The notes under the pieces were generated by a model, which saw only the letters and a list, made by a program, of their open reading frames with translations, made no database searches and was not told the origin of the DNA. This document shows positions 46,078-53,906 of a DNA stretch of 64,000 nt, piece after piece. Positions within the stretch are counted from its first letter, which is position 1. Each line of letters starts with the position of its first letter. The position numbers and the translations under genes were made by a program. Source of the stretch: a bacterium (GTDB taxonomy: Bacteria; Chloroflexota; Dormibacteria; Dormibacterales; Dormibacteraceae); NCBI GenBank assembly GCA_004299235.1, contig SCQL01000002.1, positions 1-64,000 on the forward strand, written 5' to 3'.

Positions 46078-46780
46078 TGGACGGCGCGAACCTCTTCTCT
46101 TCGAGGCCGCGCAGCATGCTGAAGGTCCGTTCGTCGATCGCCCCGGGCCGGCTGCGGCGGCGCACCGGGTCCCAGGTCCTCCAGTCGGCATGGACGGTCG
46201 GGGCCTTGGTCTCGAGCCGTTCCTCCAGCCGGGCCCGAAGCTCGGACGGACCCATGCCCAGGCGCCCGTCGCGATGCAGCGCGGCGGTCTCGCCGTCGGG
46301 CGGGCCGAACCACTCGACCGCTTCCTGCCAGGCGGCGTTGAGCGGCCCCGCGTCGATGCCGGACTTCAACCAGCTGCGGCCGTGGAGGAAGTGATAGCGC
46401 TCCTCCATGAGCATCTTTCGGAGCCGGTGCTGCAGGACGTCGACCGAGCCGCCGGCGCAGGCCTCGATCATCACGGTGAAGGCGGTGTCGAGGATCGCGT
46501 TGGCGGCGACGAACTGGGCCCACTGCGACCACGGTTGGTCGAAGTAAAGGAGGGCGCGGAGGCTGGCGGGGTCGGACTCACGCTCGGGGCCCCGCGGATC
46601 GGCGCCCAGGGGCTCGAGGCAGCCGTAGAGGACGCGGCTGTGGCCGAGGTCGTCCAGGCCCATCGCGGCGGCGGCGATGTCGGCCTCCAGCGAGGGGGCG
46701 CGGGTCGCCCACTCGGCGTAGCGCAGGCCGAGCATCTGCTTGTTGTCCGCGATGCTGAGGACGATGTCGGAGAGGCTCAT
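46058..46780 (-). CDS. paaC: PaaC-like subunit of a ring-epoxidase complex
   Basis: 240 residues of the ferritin-like PaaA/PaaC family. It starts MSLSDIVLSIADNKQMLG and has LDDLGHSRVLYG (DxxH helix) and LMEERYHFLHGRSWLK (ExxH helix). PaaC is the structural partner of catalytic PaaA. ATG 46780 overlaps the paaB stop by 4 bases (ATGA). Confidence 0.88.
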   Translation of the reverse strand: MSLSDIVLSIADNKQMLGLRYAEWATRAPSLEADIAAAAMGLDDLGHSRVLYGCLEPLGADPRGPERESDPASLRALLYFDQPWSQWAQFVAANAILDTAFTVMIEACAGGSVDVLQHRLRKMLMEERYHFLHGRSWLKSGIDAGPLNAAWQEAVEWFGPPDGETAALHRDGRLGMGPSELRARLEERLETKAPTVHADWRTWDPVRRRSRPGAIDERTFSMLRGLEEKRFAPSSAAKES

Positions 46781-46998
46781 GCTTCGCCGGGCTGCCACAG
46801 GGTGATCAGGTCCTCTTTACGGACGATGGCCATCTCGATCCAGCGCTCCTCGTCATAGGTCGCGCGCGCGTAGGCCATCGCCAGGTCGTCATCCGGGGCG
46901 ACGACGCTGCCGACCTGGTGGAGAGGCTCGATGCGCGTCTTGCGAGCGAACACCTCGTACTCGACCGCATCACCGCTGACCCGCCTGTACCGCGTCAA
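46777..46998 (-). CDS. paaB: PaaB-like subunit
   Basis: 73 residues: EYEVFARKTRIEPLHQVGSV and DDDLAMAYARATYDEERWIE, followed by EMAIVRKEDLIT, the core of PaaB, somewhat shorter than the ~95-residue E. coli protein. PaaB bridges PaaAC heterodimers. TTG 46998 overlaps the paaD stop by 4 bases. Confidence 0.85.
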   Translation of the reverse strand: MTRYRRVSGDAVEYEVFARKTRIEPLHQVGSVVAPDDDLAMAYARATYDEERWIEMAIVRKEDLITLWQPGEA

Positions 46999-47306
46999 AC
47001 CGCCAGCCCCCAGGCTTCGAGCGCATCGCGGCCGGCCTCGGTCATAAGCGCCACCGTCCAGGGAGGATCCCAGACCACGTTGACCCGGACCTCGCGCACA
47101 CCGGCCTCGCGCAGCAGCCGCTCACGGACGTCGTCGAGGATGAAGTCGGAGGCGGGACAGCCCATCGCGGTGAAGGTGAGATCGACCTCGACCACGCCGT
47201 TCTTCTCGCGGATGTCATAGATGACCCCGAGGTCGACGAGGTTGATCGGCATCTCGGGGTCCTGGACCTCGGCGAGCGCGGCCCACAGCGCCTCGGTCAG
47301 GATCAC
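46995..47306 (-). CDS. paaD: PaaD-like MIP18-domain protein, lacking its zinc ribbon
   Basis: 103 residues: ALAEVQDPEMPINLVDLGVI (the DPE motif), FTAMGCPASDFILDDVRERL (conserved Cys-Pro) and NVVWDPPWTVALMTEAGRD, the MIP18/DUF59 half of PaaD, which matures the iron cluster. The usual C-terminal zinc ribbon is missing and is encoded separately three genes on. GTG 47306 overlaps the paaA stop by 4 bases. Confidence 0.85.
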   Translation of the reverse strand: MILTEALWAALAEVQDPEMPINLVDLGVIYDIREKNGVVEVDLTFTAMGCPASDFILDDVRERLLREAGVREVRVNVVWDPPWTVALMTEAGRDALEAWGLAV

Positions 47307-48247
47307 GACCCGTTGTGATGCGTCTTGCGGAACTTGTGGAACTCCTCCTGGAACATCGCCACCATCTCGGCGTTGCGCGGTCCGCGGGCGCGCCAGCGGA
47401 CGAGCACGTCCTCCCACGAGATCGGTTGTTTGAAATCCCAGCGCTTGGCCTCGGCATCGAACTCGCACGGGAAGGGATAGTCGAGCTCCCACACGTCCTT
47501 GCCGTCGCGCGTTTCTCTGTGCGCCGGCACCTTGATCCCGATCTGCTCGCAGTACGGGACGACGGTCGAAAGCCACCACTGGCGCAGCTGGTCGTTGGTC
47601 AAACCCTTGAGGCGGTACTCGAGCTGGGTCGAGTGCATCTTCAGCGAGTCCGGGAGGCCGAACCATTCGACGCTCAGCGGGAACATCCAGTCGACGGCAC
47701 GCTGGAGCTCATCTTTGGCCGCGCCGCCCGCCTGGCTGATGCGCTTCATCCACGTCCGGCCGTTGCGGAGGTGGAAGTTCTCTTCCGTCATCACCTTGTT
47801 CAGCCCGCGTTTCCATGGGCCGTACGAGCACTTGTCGTGGATGTCGCCCAGGAGGCAGAAGCCGGCCTGGTCGTACATCCCGTTGGCGACCACGAGCTCG
47901 GTCCAGCTGTCCAGCGGGACGTCGAAGGCGTAGGGGTAGCGGAAGCTCTTGGGGTCGCGGCTGAAGATGAGCTTTTCCTGGTCCTCGCCCAGGTCTTCGA
48001 GGATGTGGTAGGCGATGTGAGCGTGCGCCAGCTCGTCCTGGATGATCGCGATCCCGGTCATGAAGGCGTTGATCGAGGGCGCGCGCTTGGCGGCGAGGTA
48101 GTAGGCGGGGGCGGAGATGAGCTCGGTGTCGCCGGAGACGATGAGCGTGTGCTTCAGCTCGCGGAGGTACTCGGGGGTCATCTCCTTCGACGACTCGATC
48201 AACTCGCCCGACTTGATCATCTGGTCGAACTCGGCCGCCGATGCCAT
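47303..48247 (-). CDS. paaA: PaaA-like catalytic subunit of a diiron epoxidase
   Basis: 314 residues. Diiron-ligand helices are visible: AIIQDELAHAHIAYHILEDL (ExxH) and NKVMTEENFHLRNGRTWMKR (ExxH), with DIHDKCSYGPWKRGLNK and VDWMFPLSVEWFGLPD matching PaaA. PaaA epoxidises phenylacetyl-CoA in the aerobic phenylacetate pathway; related complexes act on other aryl-CoA substrates. No paaE reductase, paaK ligase or paaG/Z hydrolase is present in the window. ATG 48247 is chosen; TTG 48256 is also possible. First gene of the operon, 76 bases from the divergent tRNA-His. Confidence 0.88.
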   Translation of the reverse strand: MASAAEFDQMIKSGELIESSKEMTPEYLRELKHTLIVSGDTELISAPAYYLAAKRAPSINAFMTGIAIIQDELAHAHIAYHILEDLGEDQEKLIFSRDPKSFRYPYAFDVPLDSWTELVVANGMYDQAGFCLLGDIHDKCSYGPWKRGLNKVMTEENFHLRNGRTWMKRISQAGGAAKDELQRAVDWMFPLSVEWFGLPDSLKMHSTQLEYRLKGLTNDQLRQWWLSTVVPYCEQIGIKVPAHRETRDGKDVWELDYPFPCEFDAEAKRWDFKQPISWEDVLVRWRARGPRNAEMVAMFQEEFHKFRKTHHNGS

Positions 48248-48256
48248 GGCCTCCAA

Positions 48257-48283
48257 TTGTCGCCCACCGGGGGCGGGTAGAAT
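48257..48283 (+). promoter_or_regulatory. Promoter of tRNA-His
   Basis: TTGTCG (48257-48262), 15 bases, TAGAAT (48278-48283) within GGGTAGAATCG, as upstream of tRNA-Pro. It abuts the possible TTG start of paaA on the other strand. Confidence 0.5.
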
Positions 48284-48323
48284 CGTGGTTCTCTCGCCGG
48301 CCGACGATACCCGGCCGCGCCGT

Positions 48324-48400
48324 GGTGGCTATAGCTCAGTAGGCAGAGCACCAGATTGTGGATCTGGGTGTCGCGGGTTCAAGTCCCGCTAGCCACCCCA
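48324..48400 (+). tRNA. tRNA-His (anticodon GTG)
   Basis: 77 bases including the extra G-1 and encoded CCA. Acceptor GTGGCTA pairs with TAGCCAC, G-1 pairs with discriminator C, the anticodon stem CCAGA/TCTGG holds the loop TTGTGGA with anticodon GTG at 48358-48360, and the T-arm is GCGGG-TTCAAGT-CCCGC. Accessory DNA follows directly. Confidence 0.97.
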
Positions 48401-48497
48401 TCTATGACGTCGCTTGGTCAGCTGCATAGTCTATCGACAGCCGGTGATATCGCAGAATGAATCCTCATCGTACCTGCAATGCCTATCAGTAGTGCGA

Positions 48498-48503
48498 TAG
48501 AAT
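48498..48503 (+). promoter_or_regulatory. -10 box of the AbiE operon
   Basis: TAGAAT followed by 9 bases and TTG 48513, no Shine-Dalgarno. This gives a leaderless or nearly leaderless transcript. Confidence 0.5.
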
Positions 48504-48512
48504 GCAGTCGAG

Positions 48513-49211
48513 TTGGCGCGGATTACCCAAGCTCGACTCGCAGAGCTCGCCGAGGACCAATGGGGTCTGCTGACGCGCCGGCAGGCTGAGCAGGCGGGGG
48601 TTTCGCAAGCGACACTCCAGCGCCTGGCTGCCGGCGGTGTCCTCGTGAGGGTGGCTCATGGCGTCTACCACCTCGCCGGCGCGCCCGAACCTGACCACAT
48701 CACTCTCAGGGCGGCGTGGCTGCAGCTTGCGCCCGAGGTGCCGGCCTGGAAGCGAGAGCCGGGCGAAGGCGTCGTATCGCACCGTTCAGCTGCATCGATG
48801 TTTGGCCTGGGGCATCTCCCCGCCGACCGACACGACTTCATCCTCCCGGAGCGCAGACAGACGAGGCGCCCCGACGTTCGATTTCATCTGGCGGTTCTCG
48901 AGCCCCGAGAGTGGGTCTCGCGTCTGGGGGTGCCGGTGACCCGGCCCTCACGCATCGCGATCGATCTGGTGGAGGATCGCGAGGATCCTGAATCGATTGC
49001 GACCGTCGTCGCTGACGCGATCAGGGGTGGTCATGAGCCGCCGGCTCTCTTCGCCGACGCGCTGAGATCGGTAGCCCACCGCCTCGGTCTCCGCCGAGGT
49101 GAGGGACTGGGAAGCCTGCGCTGGCTGCTCGACCTCATTGCAGCGAAGGAGGGACCCGAGTGGGTCGAGCAAGCCCACCATGCCCTGCTGCGTGCGGCCT
49201 CACGAGGTTGA
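48513..49211 (+). CDS. abiEi: AbiEi-type antitoxin/transcriptional regulator
   Basis: 232 residues. The N-terminal winged HTH typical of AbiEi is visible: LAELAEDQWGLLTRRQAEQA, then GVSQATLQRLAAGGVLVRVA and HGVYHLAG. A nuclease-like C-terminal domain follows (SHRSAASMFGLGHLPADRHD), and RIAIDLVEDREDPESIA. In type IV AbiE systems AbiEi represses the operon and neutralises AbiEii. The start codon is TTG. The next gene's TTG overlaps this stop by 4 bases. Confidence 0.88.
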   Translation: MARITQARLAELAEDQWGLLTRRQAEQAGVSQATLQRLAAGGVLVRVAHGVYHLAGAPEPDHITLRAAWLQLAPEVPAWKREPGEGVVSHRSAASMFGLGHLPADRHDFILPERRQTRRPDVRFHLAVLEPREWVSRLGVPVTRPSRIAIDLVEDREDPESIATVVADAIRGGHEPPALFADALRSVAHRLGLRRGEGLGSLRWLLDLIAAKEGPEWVEQAHHALLRAASRG

Positions 49212-50104
49212 GCCCGCGGTACCCGACCCCGGCTGCGTTTCGGCGAGCGTTGACCGATCGACTTCGAGCGCGGGCGGCGGCATCTCGCTGGAACCTGGCG
49301 CAGCTGCAGCGGCAGCTTGCATACGACCGTCTGTTGGAGCGGGTATACAGCCGCGACGATGGGTGGGTCTTGAAGGGGGCGACGGCGTTGCTGGCGCGTG
49401 AGATTGGCGTGCGGGCAACGATCGACGTCGACCTGTATCGATCTGCCGAACCCGACTCGGCGGAGGCGAACCTCCGGGCCGCTGCTCAGACGGACATCGG
49501 CGATTGGTTCGTCTTCGAGGTCGGACCCACCAGGCCGGCCGGCGATGCTGCCTCTGCCCGCCGTCTGCCAGTCAGTGCGCGCGTTGGAAATACCACTTGG
49601 GCGTCGTTTCACGTCGACATCGCTGGACCTCATCTGCGAATGACCGGGCGACCCGAACGAGTGCAGGCCCTGGCCCGGCTCGGCATGCCGGATGTTGAGC
49701 AGCACGGTTATCACGCGTACCCGTTGGTGGACCACATCGCGGACAAATTGGCTGCGATGTATGAGAGCCGTGGAGCGGTCCGAGCATCGTCGACGCGCTT
49801 TCGCGATCTGGTCGACCTGGTCGCCATCACCGTGTCGGCAACAGTCGCAGGGCGACCGCTCATTCTGGCCGTGCGGTCGGAAGCGGCGAGACGAGGACTC
49901 ACATTGCCCGACCGGCTGGTCGTTCCGGACCGTTCCACCTGGGAAGCCGGCTATGCCGCCGAGGCTCGGCGCTCTCTGCTCTCGGAGGCCACAACCCTCG
50001 ATGCTGCGCTCCAAGTCGTGGGAGCCCTGATCGATCCCGTCCTGGATGGATCGGTCAAGGGCGCGTGGGATCCGCGAACCAGGACCTGGAGGCGATCCCG
50101 GTGA
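49208..50104 (+). CDS. abiEii: AbiEii/AbiGii-type nucleotidyltransferase toxin
   Basis: 298 residues. The nucleotidyltransferase core motif is WVLKGATALLARE with TIDVDLYR (the paired Asp of the DxD site) at residues ~50-75, followed by WASFHVDIAG and YPLVDHIADKLAAMY (DxxxxK), as in AbiEii/MenA toxins that transfer nucleotides to tRNA. TTG 49208 overlaps abiEi and GTG 50101 of the next gene overlaps this stop. The catalytic residues look intact. Confidence 0.88.
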   Translation: MSPRYPTPAAFRRALTDRLRARAAASRWNLAQLQRQLAYDRLLERVYSRDDGWVLKGATALLAREIGVRATIDVDLYRSAEPDSAEANLRAAAQTDIGDWFVFEVGPTRPAGDAASARRLPVSARVGNTTWASFHVDIAGPHLRMTGRPERVQALARLGMPDVEQHGYHAYPLVDHIADKLAAMYESRGAVRASSTRFRDLVDLVAITVSATVAGRPLILAVRSEAARRGLTLPDRLVVPDRSTWEAGYAAEARRSLLSEATTLDAALQVVGALIDPVLDGSVKGAWDPRTRTWRRSR

Positions 50105-50424
50105 AGGTCAGCGAGCGGCGATATCGGGAGATGGTGGAAGCAGCCGCCGTCGACGCTTACAACGAGTCCGAGTTGATCACCGTGTGGTACACCGTGATCG
50201 AGGAAAAATTGGCAGTCCCCTTCGAAGCCTCCGTTCTCGGAGTTGCAGTCCGCGTCGACAAGGTGGAGCTGACCGATAACGAGCAGATCGTGGTCCGGTG
50301 CCGTCGCGGCCGGCGCCAACGGCTGGTTCCGATCCTCGATCTTCTGAGGCCGACGCCCCGTCCGGCTGGCTCCGATTGCATCGACGCTTTTTGCCGCTGG
50401 GTTAAATCTGGATCGTTGGGATGA
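50101..50424 (+). CDS. CcbP-like (calcium-binding-protein family) small protein
   Basis: 107 residues: RYREMVEAAAVDAYNESELI, EKLAVPFEASVLGVAVRVDK, VELTDNEQIVVRCRRGRRQR and CIDAFCRWV. This matches the pattern of the CcbP family (first described as a cyanobacterial calcium-binding protein) in which a PFEA core is followed by a short acidic segment. Calcium binding is family knowledge and not shown here. GTG 50101 and the 3' end are both overlapped (GTGA, ATGA) by neighbours, so it is in the AbiE transcript. Confidence 0.65.
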   Translation: MKVSERRYREMVEAAAVDAYNESELITVWYTVIEEKLAVPFEASVLGVAVRVDKVELTDNEQIVVRCRRGRRQRLVPILDLLRPTPRPAGSDCIDAFCRWVKSGSLG

Positions 50425-51647
50425 GGCGGCGGCCGGCACCGACGACGCACCAATGGGTGTTCAAAGCACGGTTCCGACGCGGTGCCTTCGGATGGCGATC
50501 GGCGCCGGCGGTGCAACGCGTCCGCGAGGCCGTCTCCGAGATAAGGAGCGTCGCCCGCAAAGATCCGATCCTCGCTGCGGAAGGAGCGATCGCATTCCTC
50601 GAGCGAGTATCGCCGGCGCTCGAGAGCGTCGACAGCTCCTCGGGGTCGATTGGCACCGCCGTCAACAATGCGATCGACAAGTTGGTCCCGATCATCGCGG
50701 CCGCCCCGGCCGATCCCAGGATCCGGTCCAAGTGGTTGGACCGCCTGTGGGAGTCGCACGAGGCGGACCAGATCCCCTACATCGAGCAGCTCGGCGAGTA
50801 TTGGGGCGACTTGTGCGGGTCAAAGGAGGTGGCCTCGGAATGGGCCGATCAGCTGATCGGTACCACCCGCCTCGCCCTGAGTCCGGATCGGACCGTGCGC
50901 GGATTCTTCCACGGCTCCACCGCCTGCCTCAGCGCGCTGTTCGCTGCGGGGAGATATGGCGACATCCTCGATCTGCTGAAAGACGAAACCTTCTGGCCGT
51001 ACAAGCGCTGGGCGGTCGAAGCGATGGCCGCGATGGGTGATGTTGAGAATGCGCTCGAGCTGGCCGACGCAAGCCGAGGGCCTTGGACCAACGACCACGA
51101 CGTAGACCAGATCTGCGAGTCCATTCTTCTCGCGCAGGGCCGGGTCGATGACGCCTACCGGGACTACGGGCTCCGCGCGCATCGGGCGACCACGTTCCTG
51201 GCCACCCTCGATGCCGTGTGCCGTGCCTATCCCGACAAGCCGCGTCACGAGGTCCTGGCCGACCTCGTCGCGAGCACGCCCGGGGAGGAGGGCAAGTGGT
51301 TCGCGGCCGCCAAGGACGCCGGGCTTTACGACGAGGCGCTCGCCCTTGCCACCCGATCACCGTGCGACCCGAAAACGCTGACCCGTGCCGCGCGAGACTT
51401 CGCCAAGAAGAACCCGGCCTTTGCGCTGGGCGCCGGCACGCTGGCGATGCACTGGCTGATCGAAGGCTACGGTTACGAGATCACCTCCGCTGATGTTTGG
51501 GCTGCCCACTCGCGCACCCTCGAAGCCGCCGGCGCCCTTGGTCGAGTCGACGAGGTTCGGGCCCAGATCCGGGCAATGGTGGCGGCGGAAGGTCCAGGCA
51601 CGGACGGTTTCGTCACCAAGACAATCGGACGGGAGCTGGGTCTGTGA
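50421..51647 (+). CDS. Helical-repeat protein of unknown function, AbiE-linked
   Basis: 408 residues, almost all alpha-helical with TPR-like spacing: RWAVEAMAAMGDVENALELA, DDAYRDYGLRAHRATTFLAT, KWFAAAKDAGLYDEALALA. The N-terminus is basic (MRRRPAPTTHQWVFKARFRR). No catalytic motif, signal peptide or membrane span is seen. I know this as a recurrent hypothetical protein but can give no function. ATG 50421 overlaps the previous stop, and the next gene overlaps its stop by 4 bases. Confidence 0.75.
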   Translation: MRRRPAPTTHQWVFKARFRRGAFGWRSAPAVQRVREAVSEIRSVARKDPILAAEGAIAFLERVSPALESVDSSSGSIGTAVNNAIDKLVPIIAAAPADPRIRSKWLDRLWESHEADQIPYIEQLGEYWGDLCGSKEVASEWADQLIGTTRLALSPDRTVRGFFHGSTACLSALFAAGRYGDILDLLKDETFWPYKRWAVEAMAAMGDVENALELADASRGPWTNDHDVDQICESILLAQGRVDDAYRDYGLRAHRATTFLATLDAVCRAYPDKPRHEVLADLVASTPGEEGKWFAAAKDAGLYDEALALATRSPCDPKTLTRAARDFAKKNPAFALGAGTLAMHWLIEGYGYEITSADVWAAHSRTLEAAGALGRVDEVRAQIRAMVAAEGPGTDGFVTKTIGRELGL

Positions 51648-51864
51648 TCGAGCGGGCCTACATCCACGTGGGCGGCCCCGCCGGCACCGGCAAGACCACC
51701 TTCGTCGAGGCGGTGCTGGAGGCGTGTGACGAGCCGATCCTCGCTGCGCGTTGCGTGCGCAACGATTCGCTGAGGACGTCGTGGGAGACCAATCCGCAGC
51801 GGCACCCCGAGCTCCGGCGGTATCGCGAAGCCGGCGCCAGCGGCGTACGGCGCGCGCCGCCTGA
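51644..51864 (+). pseudogene. P-loop NTPase gene, truncated after ~70 codons
   Basis: GTG 51644 starts VIERAYIHVGGPAGTGKTTF, a strand followed by a clear Walker A (GPAGTGKT), then EPILAARCVRNDSLR and HPELRRYREAGASG, consistent with a HypB/CobW-like G3E P-loop protein. After about residue 70 the sequence loses its fold and runs to a stop at 52045 through an inverted-repeat region. The Walker B and later domains are absent, so the gene seems truncated. It overlaps the helical-repeat gene by 4 bases. Confidence 0.65.
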
Positions 51865-51923
51865 CGGGGTGACGAGTCGGTTGTTATGGGAAAGCACCGC
51901 AACAGACAGAACGCGTCACCCCG
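51865..51923. repeat. 10-bp perfect inverted repeat at the truncation point
   Basis: CGGGGTGACG (51865-51874) and its reverse complement CGTCACCCCG (51914-51923) enclose 39 bases. They start just where the P-loop gene stops resembling its family, which suggests a small inserted element or a recombination scar. No T-run supports a terminator. Confidence 0.55.
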
Positions 51924-51966
51924 CTTTCGCGCGCTCCGCTTCGCTTCGAAGCCTGGCTTCTCCGGC

Positions 51967-53652
51967 TCAAGACGCGCCTCGGCGGGTGAGCAGGAATGAT
52001 CGCCCGAGTGTGAGCGATAGCACGCTGACCAGGATCCCCGCGTAGATCGGGGCGACGTGCCAGAAATCCGTGTACGCCAAGGCGAGATGGACGCCCAGCG
52101 CGGCGCCGAATCCGCTTGTTGCGGAGGCCGCCAGGCCCCACCACACCCAAGCCTGACCGCGTTGCCAGCCCCAAGCCGCCATGAGCAGGACCGCGACTCC
52201 AGCCGACATGAGTGCACCACCAAAGCCCGCACGGTCATGAGCAATAAAGGAAAGGAGCCGGTTATTCGCTTCGTTGAGCGCCTGCGCTGTGGTGCTCATA
52301 TAGGTCAGGTCTGTAGGTACGAACACAGAAGTCAGCCCCACATAGGAGATGGTCAGCCCACCGACTATCAACCCGAAGCCGGCGCCGACCATCAGCAGTT
52401 GGCCGACCAAGGCTCGATGCCATTCGCCGGTCGGTCCTTCGCTGATCGGGTCTGGGAGTTGAGGTCGCGGTCTCTTCCAGACAGCAATAACGAAGAGCGG
52501 AAAGAGCATTGCGGCCAGCGCGACGTGGATGGGCTCAACGTACCGGTACGCAACGAAGTAGAGAAGGGTTGGAAAGCCGACCAAGCCCGAGGCCAAAAGC
52601 GCGTCGCGGGCCCAGGCGAGCCCTCGCCGAATTCCGCACCACGACAGGCAGCCGTAGAGGAGGCCGATGGCGATCATCGTCCCCGCCAGCGTTATGCGGT
52701 CATGCTGCAGGAAATGGATCAGCCTGGGGTTGATGGCCGCAAGGCCGTGCGCATCAACCCCCAGAAACGTCGAGTCATAAGGCAGCAACACGGGCCCCAA
52801 CGACTCCAGTGCGGCTCCCACGCCTCCGAAAATCATTCCGAGTCCCAGAGCGAGCCCAGCGATCCAGGCTGTCGATCCGCGTTCAATGGGACGCGGTGCC
52901 GCGGTTCTGGCCAGAAGCTCTGTCGTGGCTCGAGAGAACCAGCCGGGTCCGGCCTCGATCAATGCTTTGGTCGTCGCCAGAACAGCATCCGCGCCTGAGG
53001 ACACCAGGTCGGCGACCTCGCCCGGCGACGCCTCAGACGTCGCCGCGATGACCGTGCGGCCGGGCGCGTGAGCGCGCTCAACATCCTGGGGTGTTGATTC
53101 ACGAAGCACCACCCCGATGCCGGCAGGAATCAGCGCCAACTGACTACCTGCAACGCCGGCGAGGAGGGGCACCGACGAAATCGCCGCTGCTTGGTCCAGC
53201 ACATCAAGATCAGGCGGGCCTGACACGTCGCACACGAGCATGGCTGCCTCGGTCGTGACTTGGCGGACGAGCTCAACGGCATCGGCCGCTCGGAGCCGCA
53301 AGGCTACCGGCACCATCGCCGACCTGAGGGCTGTGGCCAATTCCTGGAACGAAGCTGTGCTGACAGGACCAATTTCGACAAGCCCCGCGCCGAGCGCCGG
53401 GAATGCCGCCAGGGCGGCTGGTGCGACCGAGACTCCGATCGACGCTCCCATTCTTGCTGGACAGTTCGCACCAGCGACCGCCCACGCCGCTTCCTTAGGC
53501 GGGCTGGTTCGACCCACGCCCGCGACCAATCGTGGCCCTGCCGGAAGGTGTGCAAGGAACGCCAGCACCCGCATCGCCAGCCGCCTCGAGCCGTCCCAGC
53601 CGAAGAGGGCCCCCATCGGTTCGCGGAGCGGGTGATAAGTCCAGTCCGGCAC
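51967..53652 (-). CDS. Dihydroorotate-dehydrogenase-like domain fused to a multi-span membrane domain
   Basis: 561 residues. Residues 1-260 resemble class 2 dihydroorotate dehydrogenase: DWTYHPLREPMGALFGWDGS as in the membrane-associating N-terminus, then RMGASIGVSVAPAALAAFPA followed by LGAGLVEIGPVSTASFQELA, a GLAAG-like FMN site that has lost the usual catalytic Lys and Asn/Ser motifs. From ~262 on there are about eight hydrophobic segments (TAWIAGLALGLGMIFGGVGA, and later LLMVGAGFGLIVGGLTISYV). The fusion suggests a pseudoenzyme or sensor; catalysis is doubtful. GTG 53652 with AGGATGA upstream. It lies between the AbiE operon and the tRNA-like repeat. Confidence 0.65.
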   Translation of the reverse strand: MPDWTYHPLREPMGALFGWDGSRRLAMRVLAFLAHLPAGPRLVAGVGRTSPPKEAAWAVAGANCPARMGASIGVSVAPAALAAFPALGAGLVEIGPVSTASFQELATALRSAMVPVALRLRAADAVELVRQVTTEAAMLVCDVSGPPDLDVLDQAAAISSVPLLAGVAGSQLALIPAGIGVVLRESTPQDVERAHAPGRTVIAATSEASPGEVADLVSSGADAVLATTKALIEAGPGWFSRATTELLARTAAPRPIERGSTAWIAGLALGLGMIFGGVGAALESLGPVLLPYDSTFLGVDAHGLAAINPRLIHFLQHDRITLAGTMIAIGLLYGCLSWCGIRRGLAWARDALLASGLVGFPTLLYFVAYRYVEPIHVALAAMLFPLFVIAVWKRPRPQLPDPISEGPTGEWHRALVGQLLMVGAGFGLIVGGLTISYVGLTSVFVPTDLTYMSTTAQALNEANNRLLSFIAHDRAGFGGALMSAGVAVLLMAAWGWQRGQAWVWWGLAASATSGFGAALGVHLALAYTDFWHVAPIYAGILVSVLSLTLGRSFLLTRRGAS

Positions 53653-53730
53653 GGGGTCATCCTGGCATGGCGAGGCTCAGGACACATCCCCTCTGTGAAG
53701 TCGAATCTGGTGTCCTGACGAGCCTCATGG

Positions 53731-53768
53731 CGCGGGTTCAAGCCCCGCTGGGCATCTTGCGCCACCCA
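53731..53768 (+). repeat. Partial tRNA 3'-end-like sequence (tRNA-His T-arm match)
   Basis: CGCGGGTTCAAGCCCCGCT at 53731-53749 matches the tRNA-His T-arm region (48372-48390) with one mismatch, and GCCACCCA at 53761-53768 resembles its acceptor end, with an 11-base insertion between. No complete tRNA fold precedes it. It may mark the distal end of a tRNA-integrated island, or be an eroded tRNA. Confidence 0.4.
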
Positions 53769-53906
53769 CTTTGTATAGACTAGATGGGTGGACGATCGGA
53801 CCTCGTCTGGCGGATGGCTGGTAGACATGCCTCGCGTGCACGGATTGGAGAGCGAACGTCACTGTCGTCGATCCACATCCAGGCGAATCATCCGGAGGGT
53901 CAGCAG

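Noticed and set aside
47315-48280. 321-codon plus-strand frame opposite paaA
   Set aside because: Leu/Val/His-rich shadow; PaaA on the other strand has both diiron-ligand helices.
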